From NCBI GenBank assembly GCA_023052935.1, contig CM041293.1, forward strand, positions 179,848,789 through 179,912,788: DNA of 64,000 nucleotides, written 5' to 3'. Below are positions 1 through 9,503 of this stretch, one piece after another; position 1 is the first letter of the stretch, and every line of letters begins with the position of its first letter. The translations under genes were made by a program, and so were the position numbers. The notes under the pieces are model-generated. The model worked only from the letters and a program-made list of their open reading frames with translations. It was not told the origin of the DNA and made no database searches. The DNA is from Piezodorus guildinii (lineage: Eukaryota; Arthropoda; Insecta; Hemiptera; Pentatomidae).

Positions 1-1
1 A

Positions 2-118
2 AATTCTTTTCGTGATTTCATTGAGTCCAGGGATTCGGATTTTTTTTCTGGTGGAATAAGAAAGCTTGTTGAACGTTGGCAAAAGTGCATTGATTCAGAT
101 GGAAATTATTTTGATTAA
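2..118 (+). pseudogene. mariner transposase C-terminal fragment
   Basis: Frame 2 reads 38 codons to a TAA at 116-118 and ends in the mariner-type tail RKLVERWQKCI...GNYF. This tail lies after the catalytic domain of DD34D transposases. Only the C-terminus is inside the window, so upstream integrity is unknown. An AT-rich stretch follows, and 170-196 could be the downstream terminal repeat, ending near a TA. A second, internally deleted mariner lies at 47992-48469 and ends in a similar WEKCVEKEGKYFE tail. The identification rests on the tail motif alone. Confidence 0.75.
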
Positions 119-225
119 ATATATATGGTTAAAGTAAAGATATGGCGTATTTACAATACCTACTAAAAACCTGCATTAATTTTGCATCAACCCAATAGAT
201 AAAAAAACAGAAAAACTAATAACTT

Positions 226-634
226 TCAATATTTCAGGTCTCTTGGCCAGCGCCTCGATAGATTATATGGGTTTGTGGCAGTTGATAGGTTTTGAGTCAG
301 CGGGTTTGAATTTATTGTTAGTCTGTCATGAAATTTATTGTAAAGATCAGTGGCAGTTGCAATGACGAATGGAATGTCTAGGTCAGTATGTAGTGTCTCG
401 TTAGATGCGTAAAAAGGGGCATTTACAATTTTCCTAAGTAATTTTGATTTGAATAATTTTGATGTTTGACTTCTTTGCTGTTCCCCATAGCTCAATGCCA
501 TAAGTCCAAATGGGTTTTATCAGTACTTTGTAAATAGTTAATTTGTTTGTCAATGATAATTTTGAATGTTTGTCAAGTAATCTTGTTGATAGAAGTCCAT
601 ATCGTTGATTTAGTTCTTTCATCGGTTTCGTCAC
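226..634 (-). pseudogene. Jockey-type LINE, reverse transcriptase C-terminus
   Basis: Two overlapping minus-strand frames together give the end of a Jockey-clade RT: RYGLLSTRLLDKHSKL and IKPIWTYGIELWGTAKKSN in one, then SKLLRKIVNAPFYASNETL to RRWPRD in the other. The reading frame changes near 470-500, so this copy is dead. It resembles the C-terminus of the intact Jockey ORF at 60325-62649. It is 5'-truncated at about 640. The 3' UTR is short or missing, because a mariner remnant ends just to the left. Confidence 0.8.
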
Positions 635-639
635 TCATT

Positions 640-826
640 CAATACATTCCACTAGTTCTAGCTGCCACTTGGTCTAGTCCTAATCATTCTTCATAATGAT
701 GGTTAGACCAAACAGTGTGTATGAATGCGTTAAGCCTAGTTCAAACATGAGAAGTTCTTATATCATATTATTCTTAAGGGACTAGTCCCAGAATAAATAA
801 AGAATTTATTATTATTATTATTAAAG
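640..826 (+). repeat. Probable LINE 3' tail with (TTA)n end
   Basis: A non-coding segment ends in AATAAATAAAGAATTTATTA followed by several TTA units. This is how several non-LTR retrotransposons finish. No coding part is attached. The RTE-type copies in this window end in a similar TATTATTATAAT tail, but no sequence identity with them was found, so the family is unassigned. Confidence 0.4.
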
Positions 827-1243
827 TACCTTTAAATTTGTACATTTCTCAAGATTATTTTGACGAATTTGACGACCAACTAAAGATTTTAAGAACAAAA
901 CTATTTTTTAACGTAATTTTCGGTTTTTTGATTACAAGAACAGTAATATAGACGTATAATATACCGTTGGAAAGAGAAAGATTTTAGAAAAAAATATTTT
1001 CTGATAAACAAAGGTGTAAAATGTAATATAAAGTGACGAATATGGAATAAAATTATTACTGATTAACAATTTAATATAGTTATATTATTAAATCTAAATC
1101 ATGTGTTTCCAGCGAAAATGAATATATGTTATATTAAAATCAACTTAAAATATTTTTCAAACTGAAGTATATTTAATTGTTTTTAAAATGATTTTAACAG
1201 TCGAGGTAAGTGAAAGTCGTGTGTTGCCAGCACCAGATTTTTT
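824..1243 (+). repeat. Family X repeat, right-hand part (X1a)
   Basis: This is the right half of a dispersed repeat seen at least a dozen times in the window and called family X here. It runs from the conserved AAAGTACCTTTAA block, through TATAATATACCGTTGGAAAG, to the right end GGTAAGTGAAAGTCGTGT...CACCAGATTTTT at 1205-1243. The left half is missing in this copy. Confidence 0.8.
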
Positions 1244-1261
1244 ACTTTCTCTTAGCTATTT

Positions 1262-1640
1262 TTTGCAAAGAAAAGAAGCACTTTTGCACCATACATTTTA
1301 CACCTTTTTTACAATATTCTCAAAAAAAAGTCTAATGATTATGATAAAACTCGTCATATAAAATTTAATGGCTTTTAATATCACGTAGGACTTAAAATGG
1401 CGAAATGTCGTACTTTCTTCCTCTAAAGTACCTTTAATTTTGTACTTTCCAAAATATTAACCATATTATATTATTAGCATTGATGAAAAACGGCTAAATA
1501 TACAAGTAGAACGAATTTTATGACCAAATAAAGGTTAAAAGAGCAAAAATATATTTTGATGTAATTTTTGTCTGTTTGATAATAAGAAGAGTTATATAGA
1601 CGTATAATATATCGTTGGAAAGAGACAATTGTAATACAGT
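1262..1640 (+). repeat. Family X repeat, central part (X1b)
   Basis: A second, partial family X copy in direct orientation directly after X1a. It begins in the block CATACATTTTACACC and stops after the ATATCGTTGGAAAGAGA block. Both ends are missing. The tandem arrangement of incomplete copies recurs at 21.6-23.2 kb. Confidence 0.7.
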
Positions 1641-1970
1641 TCTTCGGTACGACGAGCTAGAATCCTAAATTTATTCGAAAACTGATATAACGGAATAGAC
1701 ATGGAATCATTAGCTATATTTGTACCTTGTACATTAGTATTTTTTCATATTACTAATAATCATATATAAACTCTCATTGAATGATTTACATTAAAAAGTA
1801 ATATTATCTCATTAAAAATTGATTTTACGAAAGAAAAAATATCCTACCTTTACTGGTCTTTATTAATTAATCTAATTATTTTTGGATATTTCCTTTTTTT
1901 CTCTACGACATTTTCCACTAATGTTGTTTTCTTTGAATTTAAATCCCTTCAACCTTTGACTATTTAATAA
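1641..1970. other. Unassigned AT-rich DNA
   Basis: No convincing coding frame, repeat end or RNA structure was seen here. It lies between family X and a Jockey fragment. Confidence 0.5.
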
Positions 1971-1974
1971 ATCC

Positions 1975-2530
1975 TTTAAAATCAACCGCAATGGTTCTTA
2001 ATAATTCGTCTTAAACTCAGTCTGCTGGTGTTCTTCAAGGCAGTATCTTAGACCCATCCTTTACACGGTTTATACAGCTGATATCCCAACCCATCCCACC
2101 ACTTCCCTATCTATCTTTGCTTATGAGACTTTCTATCTTGCGTTAAGTGCTGTCGGTAAATAACGATCCTACTATTGCCTCTCAAACTCTCTGATCCTAC
2201 ATCAAAGACCTTGAGGTGTGGTGTCAGAATTGGAGAATTAAAATCAATTCCAATAAATCCCACCAAATTACCATTATCTCTTGTCGTAAACCTATGACAT
2301 CCTGCCCTATAGTGTCCTTTGATGATATTTCGCTTGTCCCGGTTGAACAGATCCGCTATTTAGGGCTCTTGCTTGACAAAACTCTTACATGGAATGAGAA
2401 TACATGAATGAAAATACAAGATTCTGCTCGCCGATTTCGGTTGCTTCAACTCTAATCTTCTATTTTCAATCCTTGCTTCCTCTTCAATTCCTGATAATCC
2501 ACCGATGAGTCTGAAAAGAAAATAGCCTCG
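1975..2530 (+). pseudogene. Jockey-type LINE fragment, RT thumb region
   Basis: Degenerate plus-strand Jockey RT. A VPQG-like GVLQGSILDP stretch (near 2030) is followed by WCQNWRIKINSNKSHQ and VEQIRYLGLLLDKTLTW at 2216-2400, then a stop. The end near 2500 (CCGATGAGTCTGAAAAG... then CCTCGAGACC) resembles the 3' end of the Jockey copy at 43140-43180. The FADD block is scrambled and the RT C-terminus is deleted. It resembles the fragment at 44930-45295. Confidence 0.75.
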
Positions 2531-2614
2531 AGACCTTCTTGTTTATATTGCCAATGAGCAGTTTCTCTCCATGTTTTGTATCATTTACTTATATAGCAGC
2601 ATATTTACTTGTTT

Positions 2615-3530
2615 TATTGAAATATCTATCCATCTATCGGCGCTATGGTCCTTGTAGGAACTTGGCCTCCTCAGCGATCCTCCTCCACTCTGACCTGTCT
2701 TCGGCTGCCCTTCTCCATCCGCTGACACCCAACGACCGAAGGTCCTCCTCTACGTCCTGCAGCCACGAAGTCTAGGTCTGCCCCAGCTCCTTCTTCTCCC
2801 AGGGTGTCCCTCCAACATCATTTTTGGCAGCCTCCCACTTTCCATTCTCTGTACATGCCCCAGCCATCTTATTCTGGCCCTCTTGACCTTGGCAACTATA
2901 TCAGGTGTCTGATACAGATTTCTAAGTTCATCATTCGTCTTCATTCGCCAACGATCTCCTTCTTTTGTAGGACCAAAGATTTTTCTGAGAATTTTCCTTT
3001 CCCACGTGTTTAGTAGTCTTTCATCGTTGCGTGTTAATGTCCAGGACTCGCTTCCATACATGACCACTGGCTGAAGGACAGTACAATATAGTCTTATCTT
3101 CAGTTCTCTGGATATATTCCTATTCTGAAATATTTTAATAAGAGACCAATAGCATATATTGCTAGCTGTTATTCTTGCTTTAATTTCGCCTCTAATCTTA
3201 TTATTCTCAGTGATAACAATGCCTAGATACTTAAACTGTGGCACTCTCTCGAAGCTATACCCAGCCCCCTCGATATACCTGCTTCCTCCTTCTTCCCTGC
3301 TGGTCCTCATATATCTAGTTTTTTCCGTATTTATGATCAGTCCTGTTGTCCTCGCTGCCACTTCGCACTCCTCGAAAGCTCCAAGTAAAGCACTGGTTGT
3401 TCTCCCGATTATGACAAGATCATCTGCAAACGCTAGATGTTGCGACAGTCTGTGATAAATACATCCTCCAAGCCTTGTCCTTATTGACCTCATGACCACT
3501 TCCAATAACAAATTGAATAGGACTGGAAAA
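2615..3530 (-). pseudogene. RTE-type LINE 3' half (copy RTE-A1)
   Basis: A minus-strand frame of 253 codons (2750-3511) carries the RT palm box FADDLVIIG, then VAARTTGLIINTEKT, FKYLGIVITENN, VVMYGSESWTLTRND and a zinc-knuckle-free C-terminus WLGHVQRMESGRLPK typical of RTE-like RTs. A frameshift near 2750 moves the last residues (WRRIAEEAKF) to another frame. The element ends in a (GATA)n-like tail near 2620. A second copy with the same 5' limit, TATTCAATTTGTTATTGG, is at 45300-46410. The shared limit suggests duplication or a common truncation. Confidence 0.8.
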
Positions 3531-3559
3531 GGAGAAAATATATTTTATTGAAATATAGA

Positions 3560-3785
3560 ATTGTAAATTTCAATAAAAATATATCTCTCTTCTACAAAAG
3601 ACTTGCTCTTCCTTTAATAGTAATTTTTGGAAATAATTCAGCCGATATTCTCTTGACATATCCAAACCATCTGTGCATCTTTTTCTCCGTTGGATTAATG
3701 TATGCTTTTTCCACCTCCATCAGTTCTCGAATCATTTCATTTTCCATTCTCAGGTAGTCAACAGCGTTGTGATCCATGTTTCAGA
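3560..3785 (-). pseudogene. RTE-type RT C-terminal scrap (second subfamily)
   Basis: Sixty codons (3592-3777) read YLRMENEMIRELMEVEKAY...MHRWFGYVKRIS, the RWFGHVKRM-like motif near the C-terminus of RTE-type reverse transcriptases. It differs from the RTE-A copy next to it, so it is from another subfamily. It is truncated at both ends and abuts RTE-A1. Confidence 0.6.
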
Positions 3786-4154
3786 GGCATGCATTCTCTT
3801 TGAGATAAAATGCTTATTATTTTAGCATCTTTAAATTAATACCTTTACATTTAAGAAGTTAGGTAAAAGTATTTATAATTATACACAATTAAATACAAAA
3901 TAAAATAATTTTAAAAAAATAAACAGTATAAAATAATTTTTTTTTATTTATTTATTTTTTTTTATAAACTTCTTTATTCGAATCAAAACACAGACATATT
4001 ACAGTGCAAGTAGAAGTCACTATCCCACTAAGGCGAGCCCGTGTGTGGGAGAGGAGTTCACCTGCGGCAATTCAATAAAAGTACAATAAAAAACTGTAAC
4101 AGTTCACAGTATGATACAATACAATACTTAAATAATATAACACAATTTTATAAA

Positions 4155-4372
4155 GATACAGTAACACACTATACAGCAAACAAAAATTATATAATACATA
4201 AGAAATATAAAATACAATTATAAAGAAACAGTAACACACTATACAGCAAAAAAAAATTATATAATACATAAGAAATATAAAATACAATTATAAAGAAACA
4301 GTAACACACTACACAACAAAAACAATATAATACATAAGGAATATAAAATACAATTATAAAGAAAAAGTAACA
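4155..4372. repeat. Tandem repeat, ~70 bp period, about 3 units
   Basis: The phrase GTAACACACTA recurs at 4161, 4231 and 4301, with a decayed unit (GTAACACAG) at 4367. Each unit holds AATATAAAATACAATTATAA. It lies in the 3' UTR of the minus-strand LINE. The long hydrophobic frames that cross it are products of the repeat and are not genes. Confidence 0.85.
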
Positions 4373-4609
4373 CAGTATGAAGCAGTAATTGACTAAGCTT
4401 AAAAGCTGTAAGGAATACATATACATATATACAAGATATAAAATTAAGGCAAGTAAATACAAGATTGAATTACATGATAAGCAATATAAAGATACATGAA
4501 ATAGTACACAGTAAGAAATTGACAATATCAAAAGTCAATAAAGAATACATATACTTGTGTAAAGGATAAATATCAGAATGAGTGACGCAGGCTGGCATTG
4601 ACGACTTGT

Positions 4610-4828
4610 CTATACCGATGAGAGATTCAACAATTCAGCAATTCCCTCTTCACTGAGGGATTTCGCCCAAATTTTAACATTGCAGTAATAATTTGAATAC
4701 TTTGGAGGATTTTTGTAAGAAAATATAAAATTTGGAGGAATATTGTTGTACACAGTAGCAATGGAATAACAAGTCTGGTGTGTCGTCCAGGTATGTTTTG
4801 GTCTTGGCACAACTAAGCTAAAGTACAT
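4610..4828 (-). pseudogene. LINE reverse-transcriptase C-terminus
   Basis: Seventy-two codons end in NVKIWAKSLSEEGIAELLNL before a stop and begin VVPRPKHTWTTHQTCYS. The composition and position (followed by a 3' UTR and a T-rich tail on this strand) fit the last residues of a non-LTR ORF2. The clade is not recognisable from this short part. No catalytic residues are present. Confidence 0.45.
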
Positions 4829-4997
4829 TAGTTAGGTAAAGTAATTTACATTTAAGAAGTTAGGTAAAAGTATTTAAAATTATACACAATTAAATACAAA
4901 ATAAACTTACTAAAAAACAAAAATAAACAGTATAAAATAATTAGTAAATAAGATAAAAAAGAAAGAAAAGGAAATAAAAATATTTACTAATGACGCA

Positions 4998-5215
4998 CAA
5001 TTTTTTGTCACCTGTACCTCTACAACCCATGAAGGCTCAGTACATATAGAGATTCGTACTGTTTCTAGCCCAACGGCCGTGCAATGAGGTGATTGGGCCT
5101 TGATCACGCTCAGCCGCCAGGCTTTTCACCAGGGTTTTTTTGGGTACCCACTTTATATAGGCTGGGTCTGCCCCAGGAGGGTCTCCATATCTTAGGGTCG
5201 GCCTCCCTAAATTTT
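4998..5215 (-). repeat. SINE-A copy 4, body without tRNA head
   Basis: Reverse-strand match to the body of the tRNA-derived SINE at 32317-32644. It shares the blocks CCTCTACAACCCATGAAGG, TTTCTAGCCCAACGGCCGT, AATGAGGTGATTGGGCCTT, CAGCCGCCAGG, GGGTACCCACTTTATA and GAGGGTCTCCATA. It is cut off near 5215 before the tRNA-like head. Confidence 0.8.
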
Positions 5216-6255
5216 ATTCTTAGTTTGATTTATCGATTTATCGAATGCCAAAGTTGTAAGGAGATCACTCCACAGGTTATTTTCGTTTTTATCATTTAAG
5301 GACGGTTAAAGAAACGATTTTTCCGTTGAATTGCATAGTGCAACCCACAAAGAAAATATCCGAGAGCTTAAGCAACTTTTGAGTGTAGTTGTTTATTTAT
5401 AATTATTTCATACATACATATGATATATAATAGTTTATTTTAAGGGTCAACGTAAAATCAAAATCGCACAATGAACACACAATGTATACATCTTTACATG
5501 TTCCAGATGAAAATTTTTACACTGAAATCTTCAAAAATTTTTATTCATTTACAAATGAACTGACCAGAAAAGGTAAAAGAGTTATTTTTTTACCAATAGT
5601 AGAATAATTTGTTTTAAATGTTTTTAATACTACTCGCTGCTAATGATTTTATTGAGAAGTATTTAATGTTGATGGAATTATGGGGACATTAATAGTGCCA
5701 ACGGGCAATACAAGGCCTAAGCCGTGGACTGTATATAACATAATTACTGTATGTTTAGAATGTTTATGTATATATTTTTCGTAAATAAAGTTAGAGGATA
5801 AGAAAAACAAAACAAAAAAAAAAAACAAAAAAAAAACAGGGGATATTAATGTAAATCCTAGATATCACTGATGAGTGAGTCATAGCCTTTGAGTATGTGG
5901 CTCTAGTGCCCTCACCCAGCCTCCACTGCCTTGACTGGTGACGCGGCTTACTGAGAGGCGCTGGGAGCTCCTGTGCCTCGACATCCATTTCTGGGTATAG
6001 AGGCTCGATCCTGAACCCCCAATGGCAGTATGTAAATATTGTATATAGTTGTGGATGTGGCCAAGATTATAGTTATTTTATTGTATTTTTTCCATTTGTT
6101 ATTTAGGTATTTTACGTACGTATTTATTTTTTTTGTTTTACTCTGTACATATATAATGAATGAATTTTTTTAAAAAATTACATATTGAATTACATACTAT
6201 TATAGTGGCAGATTGTATTATTTCTCAATAAAGTAATATTAAATATATTCTTTAT
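5216..6255. other. Unassigned non-coding region
   Basis: No supported gene. There is an A-rich run at 5800-5838 just after an AATAAA-like stretch (5777-5793), as at a retrotransposon tail. 5880-6050 is a GC-richer block containing GGCTCTAGTGCCCTCACCCAG that weakly resembles 31815-31840. This block may be an old LINE 3' UTR. Confidence 0.4.
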
Positions 6256-6596
6256 TAGTTTTTATTACAATTAAAGTTGTTTGAATGAATAAATGTATTG
6301 TTAGGTTCTTTTAACTAAAATGTTCCATTTTCATTCAACTCATTTAATTTCTTATTTTCTTCTCCCTACGTTTCGGCTTATTGCCATTTTCAAGGGATCT
6401 TTTAATATTCCACCATTATGCACTCGTATAAATATATATTTTGTCACAATTTAAAAAAAATAAAAATAACGGGATGATAACAATCATGACAGGGCTGGTC
6501 AGCCTATAATAGATTTATTTTTTTAAATTGTGACAATTTAATAAGAAATTAAATGAGTTGAATGAAAATGGATCATTTTAATTAAAAGAACCTAAC
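6256..6596. mobile_element. Short Penelope-derived insertion with inverted ends
   Basis: The 14-bp sequence AATATATTCTTTAT is present at 6242-6255 and again at 6597-6610, as a target duplication. The insert has inverted ends of about 55 bp (TGTTAGGTTCTTTTAA... at 6299 against ...TTAAAAGAACCTAACA ending 6597). Near the left repeat the minus strand reads GGCAATAAGCCGAAACGTAG (6367-6386), the stem II plus GAAAC half of a hammerhead-like motif. The CTGATGA half is decayed. A second inverted pair, TTTTGTCACAATTTAAA and its complement, lies inside. The architecture matches the two Penelope-derived copies at 6960 and 9298. Confidence 0.6.
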
Positions 6597-6610
6597 AATA
6601 TATTCTTTAT

Positions 6611-6946
6611 ATTTAATGAGAACCCATTTAATGACGTACGTACGTATGTGGACTTAAAACTTTGGCAATAAGTAGTTAAGACTATTTCATAATTTTTCTT
6701 GACCTTCTCCCGTCCTATCTTCCTTCCGAATTTCCCAACGCTCAACAATAATTATTCTTCATGGAATTAATCATTGTTTGTAATATTGAAAAATCTGGTG
6801 TTCGCAACACACGATTTTTCACTAATCTCCTTACTTCAGAATAAGTTTTCAAAAGACGCTGCGTATTACAAAATGGTTTATTATTTCTAAATAACTGTAT
6901 TAGGATATAACCATTTATATAGCTGTTAATAACATAACATTCTTAC
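6611..6946. other. Unassigned AT-rich DNA
   Basis: No coding frame or clear repeat was recognised. The stretch AAATCTGGTGTTCGCAACACACGATTTTTCACTAATCTCC near 6790-6832 is a decayed family X right end on the minus strand. Confidence 0.4.
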
Positions 6947-7036
6947 AAATATAATATTTACTGGAGGGAATTAGTCCGGGTGGCGGTCATTAAATGAAAC
7001 AACTAAATAGTTTCAACTATTTTATTGTTTGCCAAC

Positions 7037-7066
7037 GTTTCGACCCCCTTTGTGGGTCATCATCAG
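7037..7066 (-). ncRNA. Hammerhead-ribozyme-like core, Penelope terminal repeat
   Basis: On the minus strand the order is CTGATGA (7066-7060), one extra T, a stem GACCC/GGGTC closed by an A/G-rich loop, then GAAAC (7041-7037) and GTTGG. This is the conserved hammerhead core order CUGAUGA - stem II - GAAA. The extra base after CUGAUGA also occurs in the copy at 9381. The cleavage-site strand and stems I and III were not proven, so self-cleavage is inferred from family knowledge (Penelope terminal repeats often carry hammerheads). Confidence 0.6.
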
Positions 7067-7082
7067 GGCGCATTGTGGGAGA

Positions 7083-7544
7083 ATGGAAACTTCTAGACCA
7101 TCACACCGCTATCACACTAGGTTAAATAGTAATGGATTTCTGACTCACCTCCCAACTCAACATTATACTAAAACTCCCCATACACCTTCTTCCCAAGTTA
7201 CTTCTCATCTTTCAATTACTTCTCTGGATACATCTTTCTCCCAGACTCAAAATGTATCCTCTTCAACCACTTACCACCTTTCTTCAGTGATTTCTAATAA
7301 TGACCACCATCATATTTTATCCTCACTAAAATCGCGATTCCCCCAAAATAGACAAGCCTTTAACAATCTCTGCAACCTCCACAAACGACTTGCCAAAAAA
7401 ACTAAACAAAGAATTTTCTTATTAAAATGTCGAACCCATTCTCTTTTCCCAAAATTCATTGAGAACTGCATTAGTCAAGTCCCTTTGTCAAATTCTCTTG
7501 CCTCCAAATTGACTCAGTTTCCATTCTCCCACAATGCGCCCTGA
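7083..7544 (+). CDS. Penelope-like N-terminal domain ORF (truncated)
   Basis: A 153-codon frame runs from the first ATG to a stop inside the right inverted repeat. Residues 1-75 are Ser/Thr-rich and low-complexity. Residues about 85-140 contain SLKSRFPQNRQAFNNLCNLH, then KRLAKKTKQRIFLLKCRTHS and LFPKFIENC. This is an alpha-helical, basic stretch resembling the region before the RT palm in Penelope-like proteins (the xFLLKCxxxxLxPxFx pattern). No RT, GIY-YIG or other catalytic domain follows, so the product cannot support retrotransposition alone. An in-frame TTG at 7029 lies upstream in the left repeat. The frame has no stops, which suggests recent amplification or selection. The family call is by motif only. 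Confidence 0.5.
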   Translation: METSRPSHRYHTRLNSNGFLTHLPTQHYTKTPHTPSSQVTSHLSITSLDTSFSQTQNVSSSTTYHLSSVISNNDHHHILSSLKSRFPQNRQAFNNLCNLHKRLAKKTKQRIFLLKCRTHSLFPKFIENCISQVPLSNSLASKLTQFPFSHNAP

Positions 7545-7679
7545 TGATGACCCATAAAGGGGGTCGTCAAATAAAATAGTTGAAACTATTTAGTTGTTTC
7601 ATTTAATGACCGCCACCCGGACTAATTCCCTCCAGTAATTCTCAAGGTCAACTAATTACATCCACAAAATATAATATTT

Positions 7680-9285
7680 GTTTGAGCCTGAACATTATTT
7701 TTTTTTACCTGTATATTTATGTTTGAATTTAAAATTAAATTAAATAAAAACTAGTTTTAAAATGAGGAAAATATTTCTATTTATCGGTTTACGTATGTAG
7801 TATTATTGAATAGTGAAGACATTAACCAGATAAGAGTGCCGCCCCCTTGCCCTCAAGCCAGTACACCGTTCGAACCAGCTAGCTGAGAGTACGTATTTAT
7901 CGATTGGCGCCAACCAATTTTTCGATCAGGACTTCGTTTCGTTGTCTTCCTGAAGATCAACGTCCTTCCATAGAGTGTCGTCTACCCATGCGGAAGCTGA
8001 GTTACAATCTGGACCACAGTTGAAGAATTCATGAACAAATGATAATAGTTGATCATTTTTTCCCTCATTATATTCATTCATTTTTTTTTTGTATACTTCT
8101 TAATAGTACTAACCCACTAACCTACTTTTTTACAGTTTGTTTTAATCGAAGAATTTTTTATAAATCAAATAATTTTAATTTTAGTTGTAAATTTTCCTCA
8201 TTTTAGAGATTAAACTTCTATTTATTTGTTTATTTTCAATTTTATTTTTTATTTAATATATTACCTATTTTATTTAATTTCAATTTCAAGTACTCAAAGA
8301 CCAGCTCGTTTCGAAACGGGATTGATTATACGTTAGCCCATCTTTTTTTTTTGTTTTAACGTCATTCATCCCAACAATATTCTATAACTTCATTTTAATA
8401 ACACCTTGGAACGGAGTGCTCTGTCTCTAGAATTTGGGGATACTATACGAAGGGAATGTAGGAAGGCGGCAAAGATCTAATGAAGATATTGAATGGGTAT
8501 TGTGGAACATGTAGTATCGCTTAGTATCCATAATGACCAAGTACTTTTTGTAGGTGAACTGTTTGATCCTGGACTCGAGTAAGTGTCCACGTACCTTGGG
8601 CAAAACCCCCTCAAGGATATTGGAGGTAGGCATAGATAGGGAGCGGCATCCTTTGTGATAGGAGAAATATTAATATTAATAATTGACAATTACTATAGCT
8701 GATGAGTGAATCTCATTCCTCAACTCTACGAAAAATAGTGAGATCGACAACTATGGGAAAGGTGAAGCAGCATAACCTGTACGAGTTTTTTTATTTCTCT
8801 AAAGTGTTTGAGTACATTAAAAGAAGACATTAAGTTGTTGATGATTTAAAATCATCTATTAACCTACTTTTTCGGAGTTCGAACTCCATCACCAGGGTCT
8901 GTGAGGTGGCTATAGTCCGTTTCTGGTGACTAAATTATCATTATTAAAGGAAAACAACCCTAAGGAAAAATCCAAAAGATAGTATATATCAGCATCTAGG
9001 AATTATATGCTATGAGGAAAACACGAAAAAAAGATAGCAAAAAGTTTCTTTTAATGAAGCATGTTACAGAAAAAGAAGACCGTGCATAGTATGTAAAAAA
9101 TATTATGACTAAAGAAGAGTTTTGAAAAAAAAATACGACAGAAAAGATATCCTAACTTTACTGTGGATTATACTGAGGCGTAATCAAATGAAGTAATCAT
9201 TTGAAGAATGCTATAGTTAATTTATGCATCTCATAAACGCAATGTTACCAATACCCTTGTTTTCTTGTCCCAAAGACTGTAAAGG
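7680..9285. other. Unassigned non-coding region
   Basis: No gene could be supported. 7830-8040 is GC-richer (TTGGCGCCAACC, CTGAAGATCAACG) without a usable frame. 8400-8650 has two short overlapping minus-strand frames with no recognisable motif. The rest is AT-rich. Confidence 0.4.
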
Positions 9286-9297
9286 GCGAAATAAATA

Positions 9298-9503
9298 TTA
9301 TAGGTGGAATAGTCAGGAATCAGTCATTTTTGAAAAGTTTTTAAACTCCAGTTTATGCTTGGACATGGCTCAGTAATGCCCTGATGATGGCTCATAAGCT
9401 TGAGCCGAAACGTTGGCAAAATTAAAAACTTTTCAAAAATGACTGATTCCTGACTATTCCACATATAATAGTTTCTACAGTCGACTATACACCCTCAATA
9501 TAA
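9298..9503 (+). mobile_element. Short Penelope-derived insertion with intact hammerhead core
   Basis: The 12-bp sequence GCGAAATAAATA occurs at 9286-9297 and 9504-9515. The insert contains a 38-bp inverted repeat: 9305-9342 starts GGAATAGTCAGGAATCAG and 9424-9461 is its complement. Between the arms lies TGCCCTGATGATGG...GAGCCGAAACGTTGGC. A tail-like extension of about 40 bp follows the right arm. No coding sequence is present. It is the smallest of three Penelope-type insertions within 3.3 kb. Confidence 0.65.
9381..9411 (+). ncRNA. Hammerhead-ribozyme-like core
   Basis: CTGATGA (9381-9387), one extra T, a 6-bp stem GGCTCA/TGAGCC with loop TAAGCT, then GAAAC (9407-9411) and GTTGG. All universally conserved core bases of the two strands are present. 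The flanks TAATGCC and GGCAAAATTA could pair as a weak stem I. The exact cleavage position was not assigned. Confidence 0.65.

Larger units (their letters stand above)
3844..4942 (-). mobile_element. LINE 3' end flanked by ~95-bp direct repeats
   Basis: The segment 3844-3938 and the segment 4845-4942 are imperfect direct repeats that start TTTACATTTAAGAAGTTAGG and end CAGTATAAAATAATT. Between them lies a minus-strand LINE fragment: a T-rich run at 3939-3963 (its A-rich tail), a 3' UTR with a 70-bp tandem repeat, and an RT C-terminus at 4610-4828. The direct repeats look like an unusually long target-site duplication. A duplicated pre-existing segment cannot be excluded. The two flanks have diverged by roughly one base in ten. 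Confidence 0.5.
6960..7666. mobile_element. Non-autonomous Penelope-like element with inverted hammerhead repeats
   Basis: The 13-bp sequence AAATATAATATTT flanks the insert (6947-6959 and 7667-7679). The ends are inverted repeats of about 120-130 bp: 6961-7090 begins CTGGAGGGAATTAGTCC and 7518-7635 is its complement. About 30 bp of extra sequence follows the right repeat, a tail-like extension as in Penelope-like elements. Both repeats carry CTGATGA followed by stem II. In the left one (minus strand) the core is complete with GAAAC. In the right one the GAAAC part is lost by a small deletion. The interior is one open frame resembling the N-terminus of Penelope proteins. The RT and GIY-YIG domains are absent. 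Confidence 0.7.

Noticed and set aside
2490..2520. CCGATGAGTCTGAAAAG as a hammerhead core
   Set aside because: There is no proper stem II between the CGATGA-like and GAAA parts, and it is part of the Jockey 3' region.
4072..4531. Two long hydrophobic minus-strand frames that look like membrane proteins
   Set aside because: They are translations of a 70-bp AT-rich tandem repeat in a LINE 3' UTR.
8300..8325. CTCGTTTCGAAACGGG as a ribozyme or regulatory site
   Set aside because: A short palindrome without the partner strand of a hammerhead and with no repeat context.
8427..8689. Two overlapping short minus-strand frames
   Set aside because: They overlap in different frames, with no motif and no conservation evidence available.
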